Positions 22,594-34,481 of a stretch of 64,000 nt of DNA are shown piece by piece. Positions within the stretch are counted from its first letter, which is position 1; every line of letters starts with the position of its first letter. Below the pieces are notes generated by a model. It was not told where the DNA came from. It did no database searches and saw only the letters and a program-made list of their open reading frames with translations. Position numbers and translations under genes: made by a program. This DNA is from Canna indica (lineage: Eukaryota; Streptophyta; Magnoliopsida; Zingiberales; Cannaceae), in contig CP136890.1 of the NCBI GenBank assembly GCA_034359265.1, positions 28,190,501 through 28,254,500 of the forward strand, given 5' to 3'.

Positions 22594-24989
22594 TGTAATG
22601 CCCAAAATTCTAATAATAATATTTTATCCTTAAGCAGGGGATCGTAGGCTTGAGTTAGTGTGGAATGACAGAGAGCTTCAGGATTAAATCCGGGTAAACA
22701 TTTAATGTAGAAAAATTTAGGAAAAATTTATTTGCTATATTTCTATGATTTAGCATGCTAGGATGATAGAGGATCTCGAGTCTAGTCTAGCGGTTCAATC
22801 AGAACTCGAATTAGAGTTAGAACGGGTTAAATATGGACTTTATAAGTCGACTAACTTAAGGAGGAACAAATTGGTCATTTGGGGTCCAACCAGGCCCCAT
22901 AAAAATGAACTTGGGTCGTGCAGCTAGGGGTTTAGCCGCACGCCACCCGAGGGTGAGGAGATAGAGGGCAATGCCAAGAGGGGAAGATCCAATCTGGTGT
23001 CGGAATTCCACGAGTTCGTAGTCGTCGATTGTAGGAAGATCCTTAGCGCCTTATTCCTTTCCATCTTCTCCAAAAAGGTGAGTGGATTTAGCTCTTTTTC
23101 TCCAATTTCTTCATCCATGCCGCCGCCCCTATGCCATGAGGATTTCGTCATTTTTGGATGCATTTTTCTCGTATCGGATTGGATCTTCGGATTAAAAATT
23201 TTCTCGTCGTCGTGAATTCGTTGGATTGATTTTTGGACAATTTGGCCACCCCTTTCCTTGCTGTGCCACCCCTCTTCTTCTTTAATTTCTTGAGGAAATA
23301 TTGGCTTCCTCTTGTTGGTTGTTAGGTAATCTTGATGCTTGGTTGGTGTCTTGGTGATCAAACAAGGAAGATTTGAGGATTTTAGGGTATGCCGCCCCCT
23401 TTAGGTGGTTCCTTAAGAACCCTAGGGTGGCCGACCATGTTAGGGATGATTTTTAGGAGTCCTAGATATAATTTGACACCTAGGTAATATATTTTTAGAG
23501 TATGTTAAGTTATATCTAATAGTTGTAAAATTGTAGAGACCTATAGTTACGAAATTAAGGATCCTAGAAAAACCTAAAGACATTGGAACCCTATGATGAC
23601 ACTTGGATGAGTTGACCCTAAGAAAACCCAAGGGGGCCGAACCCTCCTTGCCTTTAGGGCATTCGGGTGAGGGAGGTAGGCTGACCCTAGGGTACACGGC
23701 TAGGGACACTATGACAGGTTTAAATTGCGTAGGGTCATTAAGTGATATTTCCTTATTCTAGGGTCACTTATGCTCTTTATTTTCCTTACCTACGTGCTTA
23801 TGTTGTATACTTATGGTGTTATGCTTATTGTATATGTTTAGCTAGATTGGCATGTTCCTACGTTGTTGGATGCGCTATATTTCTTTATTTATGGTTTGCT
23901 TATTTATGTTGAATAATTATGAATTGTGAGAATCATTATGATATATATGTGGTTGTGACGTATGGCATGAGGATGTGGAGGTTGAGGTATGTCCTTAACA
24001 TATCCTTGATTATCTGTTGAGTAGCACATCTTTCATTATATATATACCTATGCGTGTGATGTGCTTGTTGCATTTTCCGAAAGCCTCGCTGGTGGGGGGA
24101 GGCTATGCCCCAAAGAGACAACGTTGGTCTTATTCCAGAAGTTTAACTGGTGAGGGGAGATCATACCCCAAAGAGACAGTCCGGAGACCCGACCAGTGAG
24201 GGGAATGTATGCCCCAAAGAGACGGATCGGAAGAGCAAGTGTAGGTGAGGGGAGAGCATGCCCCAAACAGACGGCACTGAGCTGGGTGGTAGTTCGGCGG
24301 CCACACTGTCTACCTACCCTATGTGGCTATGTGAGACCAACGGGTCCAGTGAGCATTTATGTGATTGAGATGTTGCATTCATCATACCTTGATTTATGTG
24401 GTCATTTATATATCTATTGATAAATGCTTTTATCATGCACAAGGTAGTGAATAAGCATATGATATTGTTCTGTCATTTACTGCTTATATTATATGCCTGC
24501 TTATTATTGGTTTCGCATGAAGATGATATAGATGATTGAGGACTGATCTACTCACTAAGTCCTAGTTGGACTTACCCCTCATTGTTGTTATTTTTCAGCA
24601 CCTGGGCGAGATAAGAGAGGTACCAGTGTGCAGTAGCGCGGCTGGTGGCGGCAGGGCAGTGGGTTTCGTGACATGTCGTGGTCAGGGGAGATACCAAGTC
24701 GAGTCACGTTATTTTTGGTCGTTTGAGTCATGTAGACTCGGGTCATTATATTTTCACATTTTTCTTACATATAGGTGTCTTGGTTTACCGTTTGAAGTTT
24801 TTATTTAATTAACTTGAACATTTGGGATTTATTGAGTTGTTGGTTTGGTTTTGAAATCAAATGTATATTTTAACTCTTTTGAAATGTTATAAACTGTTCA
24901 GGTTGTTTATTATGTATGTGATTTGAGTTGGTTAGGCTTCAGGGTATGTGGCGTACCGTGGTCGGTCATACCGAATTTGGGGTGTGACA
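22594..24989 (+). mobile_element. Solo LTR C2, nested in C1
   Basis: A 2396-bp LTR from TGTAATGCCCAAAATT to TTTGGGGTGTGACA with an exact 5-bp duplication GATCT (22,589-22,593 and 24,990-24,994). It is the same family and orientation as its host C1. It carries the four-unit minisatellite (about 24,075-24,285), the hairpin at 24,557-24,573 and a pyrimidine tract with CAG at about 24,598. Confidence 0.92.
24075..24285 (+). repeat. CCCCAAAGAGACGG minisatellite in C2
   Basis: Four units as in C1, each with TGGTGAGGGGAG-like then TGCCCCAAAGAGAC. It is followed, as in C1, by CTGGGTGGTAGTTCGG. The array is therefore an ancestral part of the family and not a recent expansion. Confidence 0.85.
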
Positions 24990-25244
24990 GATCTGCATGC
25001 TAATAATTGTTTTATGAGCTACTATGTTTTCATCATTCTATGCTTGTTTATATGCTGGATTTATTTATGATGGATATGGTGGCTTGATGACTAATATGCT
25101 CACTAAGTCCTAGTTGGACTTACCCTCTATTATATTTTTTTGTTTCCAACACCTGAGCGTGATCAGAGAGGTACTAGGATGGAGTAGCGCAGCTAGTGGC
25201 GGTAGGGACAACGAATCTCGTGACATGTCGTGGCCGGGGGTGGA

Positions 25245-26888
25245 TGTTGGCCTAAGATTTTCTACCTTGGTCTTAATCTCAGTTTTGATGATAACAAATA
25301 TGGAACTAATGTTTCATTGAGAAATCTTTCAGGTTTCAAGTCGGTTAGTGCTCGACGTCCCCGATCGGAAAAATCAAAGAAATCAGAGAAATCGGCAAGG
25401 ACGCTCGTCGACGCTCGGGATTGTTCGAAAAGTTAGAGTTTAGGTCTAGGGTGTCTAGCATGTGTTGTAAATCATATTTTATGATGCAAAGAACCCAAAA
25501 ACTAAATCCGAACTCCGAAACATGAAAACCCGAAAACCGCCCTGAAATTCACTAAGCCTAGGGAGCTCCTTGGAGGGCTATATGACCTAGACATTTTCTT
25601 GATACAAAAAATGGTGGTAATTGTTCCTTGGGTTATAACTAGATAACGAGGTATTTTAAAAGATTTTTTGGAAGCCTTTAGCATACCCATATTTGACCCG
25701 GGAGATTAGAAAATTTCCGTTTTCTGGAAATTTATACTAGACCCCAAAAACTAGATTTCGATTCTTAAGGATTTTGATTTTTTAGATATTTTTATTGAAT
25801 CTAAATGGGGGTAACCCTTATATAACATTTATGTTTTAAAGTTTTTTAAAGTTAGTAAATGTTATATAAGTAGACTTAGCAAAGACAGAACTCAAACGAG
25901 CAAAAAATCCAGCATAACCAAACTGCCCTGCCTAGATTCGGTCGACCAATTGGTCGATCGGTGGCATTTCGGTCGACCGAACATTGCCCAAAATGGGCAG
26001 AATGCTCCGGTCGCTCGGGCGGTCGCTTGGTTGGTCGACCGACGATTGACCGGACAAGCGACCGACGTGCTGTAACGGGCAAAAAATCACCCGTTGAGAA
26101 GAAAGAGCTCTCTTTTCTCTTCATGGCTTATAAATAGGAAGCCATGAGAGCCTTCTTTCACACTTTTGATCACTCATAACCTCCTTGAGCCATCTCTTGA
26201 TCAATTCTAAGCTTTCATTGAGCAAATCTTGTGAAAACCCTAGCTTGAACCTTTCATCTCATTGATTAAGCCTTTACTTCATTGCTTCATCATCAAAGAC
26301 ATCAAGAGGAAGCTAAGAATCTTGTTGTGAAGCTAAGTAATTTATTGTTTTATTTATTGCTCCATTTTGTGTTGTATTTTCTTATTATTTTATTGTATTT
26401 GAGCTTGTGAAGACCTAGGTTGTTAGGTCTTGAAATTGGGTGGTTGCCTTTGTGTTTGAGGCTTAATTCCATCGGTGTAAACTTAGTTTACTAGGATTAG
26501 TTGAGTTGTCCTTTAGGTTGAGGTGGAAGAGTGCTCTCGGTAAGAAGGCGAAGACTTCCGGGTGTGGAAGTGCCTTAGGTTGAGAGCGAGACTCTTCGGG
26601 TCAAAGTCCTCGTTGTAAGGGAAACAAGATTAATCTAGTAAAGTTTAGTTTGGAAATCCTAAGTGGGGTGCTTAGGTAGTGGAGTAAGCATTGGGGCCGA
26701 ACCACTATAAATCTTTGTGTTAGCGTTGTCTCTCTTGAGTTTGCTTAATTGTCTTATTTATTGCTTCCGCTTGCTATTCGAATTTGTTATTTGCCTAAGT
26801 AACCAAAGAAATGATTAAAACCGAATTTAGGCAAAAAGTTAGTAAACACACTATTCACCCCCCTCTACTGTGGCCATTTCACCCAATA
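25245..26888 (+). mobile_element. SIRE-like solo LTR S4, nested in C1
   Basis: A 1644-bp LTR starting TGTTGGCCTAAG and ending CCATTTCACCCAATA (terminal CA mutated to TA). An exact 5-bp duplication GTGGA flanks it (25,240-25,244 and 26,889-26,893). Comparison with C2 confirms the empty site. It contains a dyad cluster at 25,930-26,070, a TATA box in a palindrome at 26,122-26,146, and the conserved downstream words TTAGGTTGAG and GGGGCCGAACCACTATAAAT. Confidence 0.92.
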
Positions 26889-27196
26889 GTGGATACCCGA
26901 GTCGTAGATTTTTATTTGAGTCATGTGGACTTGGTTTAGACTTTAATTCCACATTTTTATGTTGAAGGATTCATTTTTGTTAAATGACTTTATTCTTTAG
27001 AGGGTTTGAACATTTGAAAATACTGGATTATTTGTTTGGTGACTTTGAGAAGTATTCTATTTGTATTTTCCGCAAGTCAAAATGGTTTATTAAAATGTTC
27101 AGGTCTTTATTTGTATTTGTGGTTTGGTTGGGTTAGGCTTCAGAGTATGTGTGGTACTCTGGTTGATCATGTCCTGGTTTGGGGCGTGACATCTCC

Positions 27197-28020
27197 GCTC
27201 TCAACCTAAGGCACTTCCACACCCAAAAATCTCCGATTTCTTACCGAGAGCACTCTTCCACCTCAAACCCTATGGTACAATAATCATTAATCCTAATAAA
27301 TCAATCTACCCGGTGGACTTATGCCTCAAACACAAAGGCTACCATGAAATCTAACAAACCTAGCAACCTAGGTTTATAAAAGCTCAAATACAATGTAAAT
27401 AAACAATAAAATACATAAACAATGGAGTAAATAAATACTACAACAAATACTTAGCTCCAAACATGAATCCTAGCTCCTCTTGATGCCTTAAAGATGAATC
27501 GATTAAAGTTTGAAGGCAAGATCAAGGATGTGAATATCAAAACTAGGGTTCTTGCAAAGATGGCTCAATGAAATCTTAGGATTGATCAAAGGTGGCTCAA
27601 GGAAGTGTGTAATCATCAAGGGAAGGCTTCTCATGGCTGGTATTTATAAGCCATGAGGAGAGATGACTTCAACATCCATCCTAACGAGCAAAAAATTGCC
27701 CGTTGGCAGTCGGTGGGAGATCGATGGTTGGTGGCCGGTCGAAGACCGATCGACTACCCGAGCGATCGACCATCGACCGGAGCCTTCTACTCAGTTTGGG
27801 CCAAGGCCAGTTGATGGCCGGCTGATGGTCGGTCGATCGGCCCGTCGATCGCCCATCGGCCGACACCTAGGAGACGAGGCTTTTCGTGGATTTATCTCGC
27901 GATGTTCGTTTCCTCCTATGAACATGCATATCTATATAATAGAACTTTCCCTATCTATATGCATGGTTTTTCTATATTTTCTTTCCTTTTACCTATATTT
28001 TCTCCCCCTTTTGACATCAA
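27197..28020 (-). mobile_element. Inner SIRE-like LTR S3, remainder
   Basis: This continues S3 after the C1 insertion. The reverse-strand words CTCTCAACCTAAGGCACTTC, a TATA palindrome at 27,632-27,655 and a GGTCGATCGACC dyad cluster at 27,715-27,870 correspond to S4 read backwards. At about 28,002-28,020 the minus strand reads GATGTCAAAAGGGGGAG, a purine run of the type that precedes 3' LTRs of copia elements. The LTR/internal boundary is therefore near here. Confidence 0.7.
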
Positions 28021-29830
28021 TAAAAAAGGACGAAAGAAGTCACCCTATGGTCAAAGTTGAGACTTGAAAACTAATTTTCATGAAAACAAAGTCAACCAAC
28101 TCAAGAGATGAAAACAACATATCGAATGAGAGACTAAGTAGTACATGATATCATGAAACGATAGTCAAAATCCAAAACTAGGAATCATGCACTAACTCAA
28201 GTATCTATATTTCCAAGTATTGGTCAAGGAGATAAAAATCATTTTAAAAATGTTTTTTTTTCTCTAAATTATTAGAACGATACCAAAATACCAAAACTGA
28301 ATTCAAAATATCATACTTGAAGTCTCATTCGAAGATTGGACCAAAAATCAAAGTATCGGAAAAATGAACACTTGGGAAGAGCGATACTTTAAAGTTTTAA
28401 AATCTAATTTTAAAAATCCATATCAAATCATATTCTTACTGAACATTTTTGAAATTTTTATTCCATAAACTAGATTTTTCAAGGAAGATGTAGATTCAAG
28501 AATCAACAAAAAATTATTTTTCTGCATTTTTCTAAAATTCATTGTGTTCTAGTGGTATTTTCGTAAATAACTGGAATTTTTTTTAATGATATTTCCAGAT
28601 TTCATTCAAACTTTCAAAATATCAAGATATGATCATTTAAAACATGTTTATCAAGTTTGAGATAAAAATAATATCATTTGGCCAAAGTTTTACCTTAGCA
28701 TGATTTCATTCAAAAACAAGCATGATATCATGAAATTGATAAGTATGAATTTTTAACCTTTACTCATGGTTTTTCAAACTTAGTCACATAGACACCTAAC
28801 ATGAGTAAATCTAAACATATTTATGAAGTTTGGACTCAAAATGAATTTTCTAAGTCAAATGATTGACTTAGGTCAAACTTTTTCAATTTTGAGTCTCCTA
28901 AGGCGAGCTAGTTATTATTTTATCCATTTACACATGATTTTTCAATTTTAATCACATGGAAGCAAATCATGAATAAACTCAAATATGTTCATCAAGTTTC
29001 TACTTAAAATGAAGTCTCTAAGATGGATATCTACCTAGAGCACATTTCATTCAATCTAGATGACATGAAATTGCCTAAGTATCAAAATTTTATCTACTCA
29101 TGAGATTTCAATCAATTATTAAGCAAAATCATTCATGAGCATAGAGAAATCATTTTATCAAGAAGATTGGGGTGTTATGCAAGAATTTTTGCCAAAATAA
29201 AACTCATACCTCACTTCTTGAGAAATTTCAAAATTTTCACTTTCTTTCTCAATTTTCTTTAGTCTTCCATTTTTTTCATAACTTGCAAGCAATGTTCATT
29301 AGTAGCATAATGAAAATACACCAAGCAAGTTATCATACTAAGTAGCAAAGAGAGAAAATCAATTATCGATATCAAAGTCTACTTTGCTAAATAGTTAAAG
29401 ATTCATTTCAAAATAAATAATCATAAATCTGAAACGAATCGAGAGATCTCAAAATATGAAATATTTGAAGATTAAGATATCCAACCCTTCCAAATATTGG
29501 TTGAAAACCGAAAGGCCACAACGAGCCTACGGTTTAGAACCGCAAGGTCGTATTAGCCCGTTATAGGCTACAAAGGTCTCCGAAGAGACCAGGAAATAAT
29601 TTTTTTTTTTTTATGAAACATATCGATAGCAGATTAAGTCAACTTGAATTAAACAAGTATCCTATAATCTAACTTGAATGAAACAAAGCAAAGTAAGGAG
29701 ATGATACCAAATTAACTAGATGCCGATTTTTCATACCGAAGGCATCCATAAGATGCGAAGTTGCAACTTGAATATGGTGAAGCTAAGTCCTCATGCAACT
29801 CCCATCAACTATCATCAACTCATCCTTATG
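28021..29830 (-). mobile_element. Non-coding internal region of the inner SIRE-like element
   Basis: AT-rich DNA without a recognised domain lies between the gag relic and the purine run before the LTR. Where protease, integrase, RT and RNase H should be, none of the motifs is visible on either strand, so pol was deleted. A short inverted word GGTCTCTTCGGAGACC lies at about 29,575 (read on the minus strand). Confidence 0.5.
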
Positions 29831-30905
29831 TGGTTGCTCCCCCCTACATGAGAATATGAAATCTTTGGTACCCAAATTGCTTTGGGTCCTTGGAGTTTAG
29901 AGGGCTTAGCTACCTAAAGTGCCTTAACACCACTTGGGTTCATCTTAAATATGCAATCATATAGCATGCTTGTAAACACCACAACAAAAACAATGACATT
30001 GAAATTCTTTCTTTTTATCATTTTTGTGAACATAAAGTCTAAAGTTAGAATGCTTGACACGAGGAGGATGATGTGTATGAGCATTCTTAGAAGAGATATT
30101 TTTCTTTCTAGGATTTCTAAAAGATGAAACATTAGATATATAAATTATTTGCTTTCCTACTCAAGAAAACAACCTCATTTTTTAAGACATATTAATGGAT
30201 TTGTGTAAGGCTTGCATTTGAGATTTCATCATACAATTCTCATTTTTCAAAGTCTCATTCTCAAATTTGAAATCATCTTTCAAATCATTTTTAGATTTCA
30301 AATCATCATTTTCAAGTTTCATAGCTTTAAACTCAAGTTCTAAATTATCATGGCATGAATCAAATGACCCAGACTTCAACATTTCATTTTCTAATTTGAA
30401 TTCATGCAAATGAGAATTAAACCTTATATTTTCTTTCTTCAATATTTTGTTCTCCTTATCTTTCTTAATAAGCAAGACATACATTTTCCTACACTCATCT
30501 AATAATTCATCATAAGACATATATATCATGAGAACTAGATGAGTTAATACTATCATTATCATTATCATGACTAGATGAATGAGAGTGCACCTCATTATTT
30601 GCATCCTGAGGCTAACTTTGGAAGTGGCTTCATATTCATGGTGTGACAGTTGGGGCGTGACAATTTCATGTGAATGAGATGTAGAGTCGGAAACACTTGA
30701 CCTCTTCCTTTCTTTGTTCTTTATGCTTGGGCAATTTTTCTTCACATTCTCCTTTTCTTTGCAAGCATGACAAATTACCTTTTATTTTAGGCTCTTGCAG
30801 TTGCTTCTTTGACTAGAATTTCTATGGTCATCAAAATCAAGATTAGGGGTAGGTGAATGACCATTGTCATCACTACCTTCATTAAATGTACCAATTTCTT
30901 CGATT
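29830..30905 (-). pseudogene. SIRE-like copia gag remnant
   Basis: On the minus strand from 30,905 the frame includes TFNEGSDDNGHSPTPNLDFD and a degraded zinc knuckle CHACKEKENVKKNCPS at about 30,760. A heptad-like coiled-coil stretch follows: YDELLDECRKMYVLL, ENKILKKENIRFNSHL and ENDDLKSKNDLK. A second knuckle-like CFCCGVYKHA lies at about 29,975. Near 29,900, in another frame, is NPSGVKALWVAK. A knuckle, then a coiled coil (DELL-x-x-C), then a second knuckle is the layout of long gags in SIRE/Maximus copia elements. The gag N-terminus and all of pol are missing. Confidence 0.7.
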
Positions 30906-30949
30906 TTAGCATGATCGTATAAATTAAATATTCAAACTAGCCCATAAGT

Positions 30950-32041
30950 CAAAAGCCATAGAGCAATGCATATTGTTCCTTGGGTAGAAACAAGTTAAAG
31001 ACTGATTTTTAATGAATTTTTAGAAACTTTTAACCCACTCATATTTGACCCGGGAGATCTTAAATTTTCAGTTTTCGCAAATTTGTACTAGAACACAAAA
31101 TTTGGATTTTGACCCTTAAGGGTTTTGATTTTTTTGATATTTTTATTGACTCCAAATGGGTGGGGGGGGGGGGGGGGTATTTCCTTATTTATATTTATGC
31201 TTTAAAATTAGTGGAGAATAAAAATAAATAGAGACATTAATTTAAAATTAAGAAATATATATAAGGCTTGAAACCAGAAATATGGAAAACTACCAAACTG
31301 ACCCCAATGGATCTTTTTGAAATTGTTGAACGGCTATTACTCACTCCATACCCCCACTACTCTAATAAATAGGTCCACAACTATTCATTGATTGAATATA
31401 TGATCCTAAAGAGCTTCAAAGAGTGATTCAAAGTGCAAACCCCAACTTTTCATTCTCAAAGTAATTTTCAAAACTTTATTTCAAGTATTCAATCCAAATT
31501 TCTGCATCATCTTGAGGCCTTGGAGTACTAGGAGGCTACTTGGAGGAGCTCATTTGAGTTTGTTTAACTTATAGCTTCTTTACTTGTATTTTTATTTGTT
31601 ATTTGCTTTTCATTGCAAGTTGTTAAGTGTGGTGTAGTGTTACACCTAGGGTTCTTTATTTTTGAGTATTTTGCTTTGGAATAGTAGTTGAGGCATCCTC
31701 TAGGGTTGAGGGATAAGTCCTCTTTATATTATTTAGGAAACATTCAAGTTATAAAGATTTAAGGTTAGAAATTCTTGGTGAGGAGCCAAGGTAGTGGAGT
31801 AGGCGGTGTGGTCGAACCACTCTAAATTTTACATGTTAGCATTGCTTATCTCTTTACTCTTGCTTGGTATTGATCATTACTCATTTGTATTTGCATCTTG
31901 AAAGCATATAACTAAAAGTAGCAAAAATCTATACTTAGGCCAACTTGAGAAAAATCAGAATTGAACTTAGCGTTTTTAGCCTATACACTATTCACTTCGA
32001 GCGAAAAAATCCCTCTAGTGTACGTGGTTATTTGGTTTACA
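30950..32041 (+). mobile_element. Outer SIRE-like LTR S2, 3' portion
   Basis: From about 30,970 the plus strand matches S4 at 25,618 onward (ATTGTTCCTTGGGT, CATATTTGACCCGGGAGAT, GGTTTTGATTTTTT). It ends CTCTAGTGTACGTGGTTATT and then TGGTTTACA. The flank CTTCG pairs with CTTCA at 20,416. A G-run of about 18 lies at 31,160-31,178. The LTR piece between base 55 and about base 370 is missing, lost at the junction with the inner element. Confidence 0.75.
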
Positions 32042-32960
32042 CTTCGAGCATTGCTTGTTGGCGCTCATCCCCAATCTTTTTGTTCTTTTGTGCCACGAGC
32101 TTGACCTGGGGATCGATGGCGAGTTTGTGGCAGATGACCTGAGGATCTATTCATGGCATCTCGGATGGCGTCCATGCGAAGAGGTTGGCATTATTTCTGA
32201 GTAGAGCGCCGAGTTGAGCTTTGAGCTTGGTAGGGAGGTGATCTCCCATGTAAGTTACCTGTTTAGGGGAGGTCCCGACTTGTACAAGCTCCAGGTCGTC
32301 GGTGGGCTGATGCTGCTCTTGGACGTCTCCTTTGGGGTCCAATTCTAAAATTCTAGGTTGGTGTTCTGCGTGAAGAACTGAGACTACTTGTTGGGATGAG
32401 GTACATGACATTTCTTCAGGATAGGCCAACCAAAGTTTTAGGCATTCGTTGTAGCGTATACAAGCTTCATTCTGGTTTGTGTGGACCACTCACACTTTTG
32501 TCTCTAAGACGGGAAATTTGATTGCTAGGTGGAGAGTCGATACGATGGCTCCCAAGTTGTTCAACGATGGTCGTTCCAAGATCATACGATAAGGGTTGGG
32601 GCACTTGACGACCATATATTGTATATCCAAGTGCCGATTTTGTTTTTGGCGGGGAGCCAAACATCGTTGTTAGCCAGAGGTAGCCTTGGACGTTGACTCA
32701 TTCTCCCGCGACATGGATGAGGTCTCCGTGATAAGGGAGAAGTGAGGCTTCATCAATTCACATCTTCTTGAATGTTGGGTAGAACAGGATGTCGAATGGG
32801 CTTCGTTGGTCTACCAGGACTTTCTTGACAAGGAAATCACTAACAATTACAGAGATGAGGACAACGTCATGTAGATTTTCATCAATTTCCTGGAAATCAG
32901 ATTCATAGAAGGATATTACTAGGGTTCGGGTGTACGACCTCTGCGGGCGAGTTGCAGTGC
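32042..32960 (-). pseudogene. Protease and pre-RT region of element D
   Basis: The minus strand from about 32,950 reads RTLVISFYESDFQEIDENLH, then VKKVLVDQRSPFDILFYPTF. The retropepsin D-x-G motif is broken: the glycine seen in element B (DQGS) is arginine here (DQRS). Shifted frames continue the protease tail and then HLPTKLKAQLGALLRNNANL and FAWTPSEMP. This runs into the RT segment at 20,201-20,420 once the nest is removed. The copy is dead through stops, frameshifts and the active-site change. Confidence 0.8.
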
Positions 32961-32999
32961 CAATCTCGTCTCACCACCTCTGGTGAATCCTCCCGCGAT

Positions 33000-34459
33000 G
33001 TATTCGATGACACTGCGGATTTCAGTGTTTGGTTGGCCAGTCTTGCAGTCATCACGATTACCTATTGTGTTGCGTGGTGGCGGTGTTCCACTTGGACTTC
33101 GGCGCTAGTGGCTGTAATCCTGTCGATCTCGGCTATGACTCCATCTGCGGCGGACGTAGCGGTCGAGGCGACCCTCTCTGAGAAAGCGTTCGATTTGGTC
33201 CTTGAGCATCACACGCTCGTCGATAGTGTGCCCATACGTGTGATGAAACTCACACTTCTTGCTTTTGATGATATTAGGCGGGGGTTTCGGCCTCCCCGTG
33301 CTGTTAGGTAGTTTGAGTAGGTGTAGGTGGTCGATCTCCTGAAGGATGGTCTCCCTCATGGTGTTTATAGGGGTATACTCATCGAATTTGGGACTAGGTA
33401 GGGAAGGCGACCTTCCTCTTCTGCCACGACCCCGCTCACGATGATCTTGATCTTCACCCCTTATGTTGGGTTTCTTGGTCTTCCTATCTTCGGTGGTGTC
33501 TTTGGTGGTCTGTCTGTTAGCCTTTCTAGCCTCTCGGAGCTCTTCCATCTCCATGTGACGTACGATCTTTTCTTGAAACTCGGCCATATCTTTAAGCTTT
33601 GCCAGGGCGATGTGGTCTACAAAGTGTCCGTGCTTCAGTCCGTGCCTGACGGAGAATAGCCTGATGTGTGGGTCGAGGTTTGGGATTTTCATTGCTACGA
33701 CATTGAATCTCCTCAAGTAATCTCTCAGTGACTCATATTATCCCTGCTTGATGTAGTGAAGAGCATCTTCAGTCTTGGAGTAAATCCGTGATGAAGAGAA
33801 CTGGTTGGTGAAAGCTCAGGAGAGCACCTAGAAAGTATGTATGGTCCCTGTTGGGAGGGTGGAAAACTAGAGTAGTGCGGCCTTCTCCAGGAAGGTTGGA
33901 AAAGCTCGACAAAGGATGAGATCAATTGCACCGTTGAGGAGCATCATTGACCCGAACATCGTCAGGTGAGTGGTGGGATCGCCCGTGCCATTATAGGGCT
34001 GGAGCGTGGTCAGCAGTTTGAAGTTGTCGGGACGATGAACTGCCATGATGTGCTCGACGAAGGGTCCCGAGTCGATGGCGGGGAGAGGAAAGGTTTCTAT
34101 GACCCTGGTGTCCTCCTCTTCTCTCTGATAATGTGTGCGGGAGACCTTATCTCGGAAAGCAGAGACCGGCCTCTCGGCTTTCTCCAAGAGGTCATCTTCG
34201 TCTCGTTCTGATTGGTGGCGCTCGTGCTCAGTCGAGTGTTGTTACCGAGATCGCGTCAGCGCTGCTAACCATTGGTTCTCCATCGGAGGTCATTGATCAG
34301 GTGTTGGGATTCTTTTGGTGAGTGGTTGGCAGGTGTCGGAGCATCACTCCTCAGCGTCTCCAAGTAGTGGGGGAACGTTGCTGCTAGGGTGTTGCCTACA
34401 TGCAGCGACGTTCGCCTAGCTCCGAGTACCAACCATTGTAGGGCAGGTAAGATTTACTT
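33000..34459 (-). pseudogene. gag of Tat/Retand element D
   Basis: The minus-strand frame from about 34,187 gives PFVEHIMAVHRPDNFKL, LQPYNGTGDPTTHLTMF and LCRAFPTFLEKAALL. From 33,716 it gives FSVRHGLKHGHFVDHIALAK, MAEFQEKIVRHMEMEELREA and a knuckle-like CEFHHTYGHTIDERVMLKDQ. The last cysteine of the knuckle is replaced (ER instead of EC in element B). A stretch rich in R, D and G precedes it, suited to nucleic-acid binding. Stops separate the two frames. It is the same subfamily as B and A. Confidence 0.82.
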
Positions 34460-34479
34460 GGTCCATCGTGTGGGCGCCA
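34460..34479 (-). promoter_or_regulatory. Primer binding site of element D
   Basis: On the minus strand TGGCGCCCACACGATGGACC directly follows the LTR end. It matches the TGGCGCCC of element A at 2776. Confidence 0.6.
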
Positions 34480-34481
34480 AA

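Larger units (their letters stand above)
20778..27191 (+). mobile_element. Solo LTR C1, with two nested insertions
   Basis: It starts TGTAATACTCGAATT and ends TTTGGGGCGTGACA. A 5-bp duplication TCTCC flanks it (20,773-20,777 and 27,192-27,196). Its own sequence is 20,778-22,593, 24,995-25,244 and 26,894-27,191 (about 2.36 kb). The pieces in between are LTR C2 and LTR S4. A TATA-like TAGTATTTATACC lies at about 21,068. The LTR contains a four-unit minisatellite (22,225-22,430) and a conserved hairpin at 25,105. There are no internal protein domains, so it is a solo LTR or a large non-autonomous element. Confidence 0.9.

Noticed and set aside
27663..28067. A 134-codon frame across the S3 LTR
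   Set aside because: It reads through the dyad cluster of an LTR on the opposite strand and shares no family motif.
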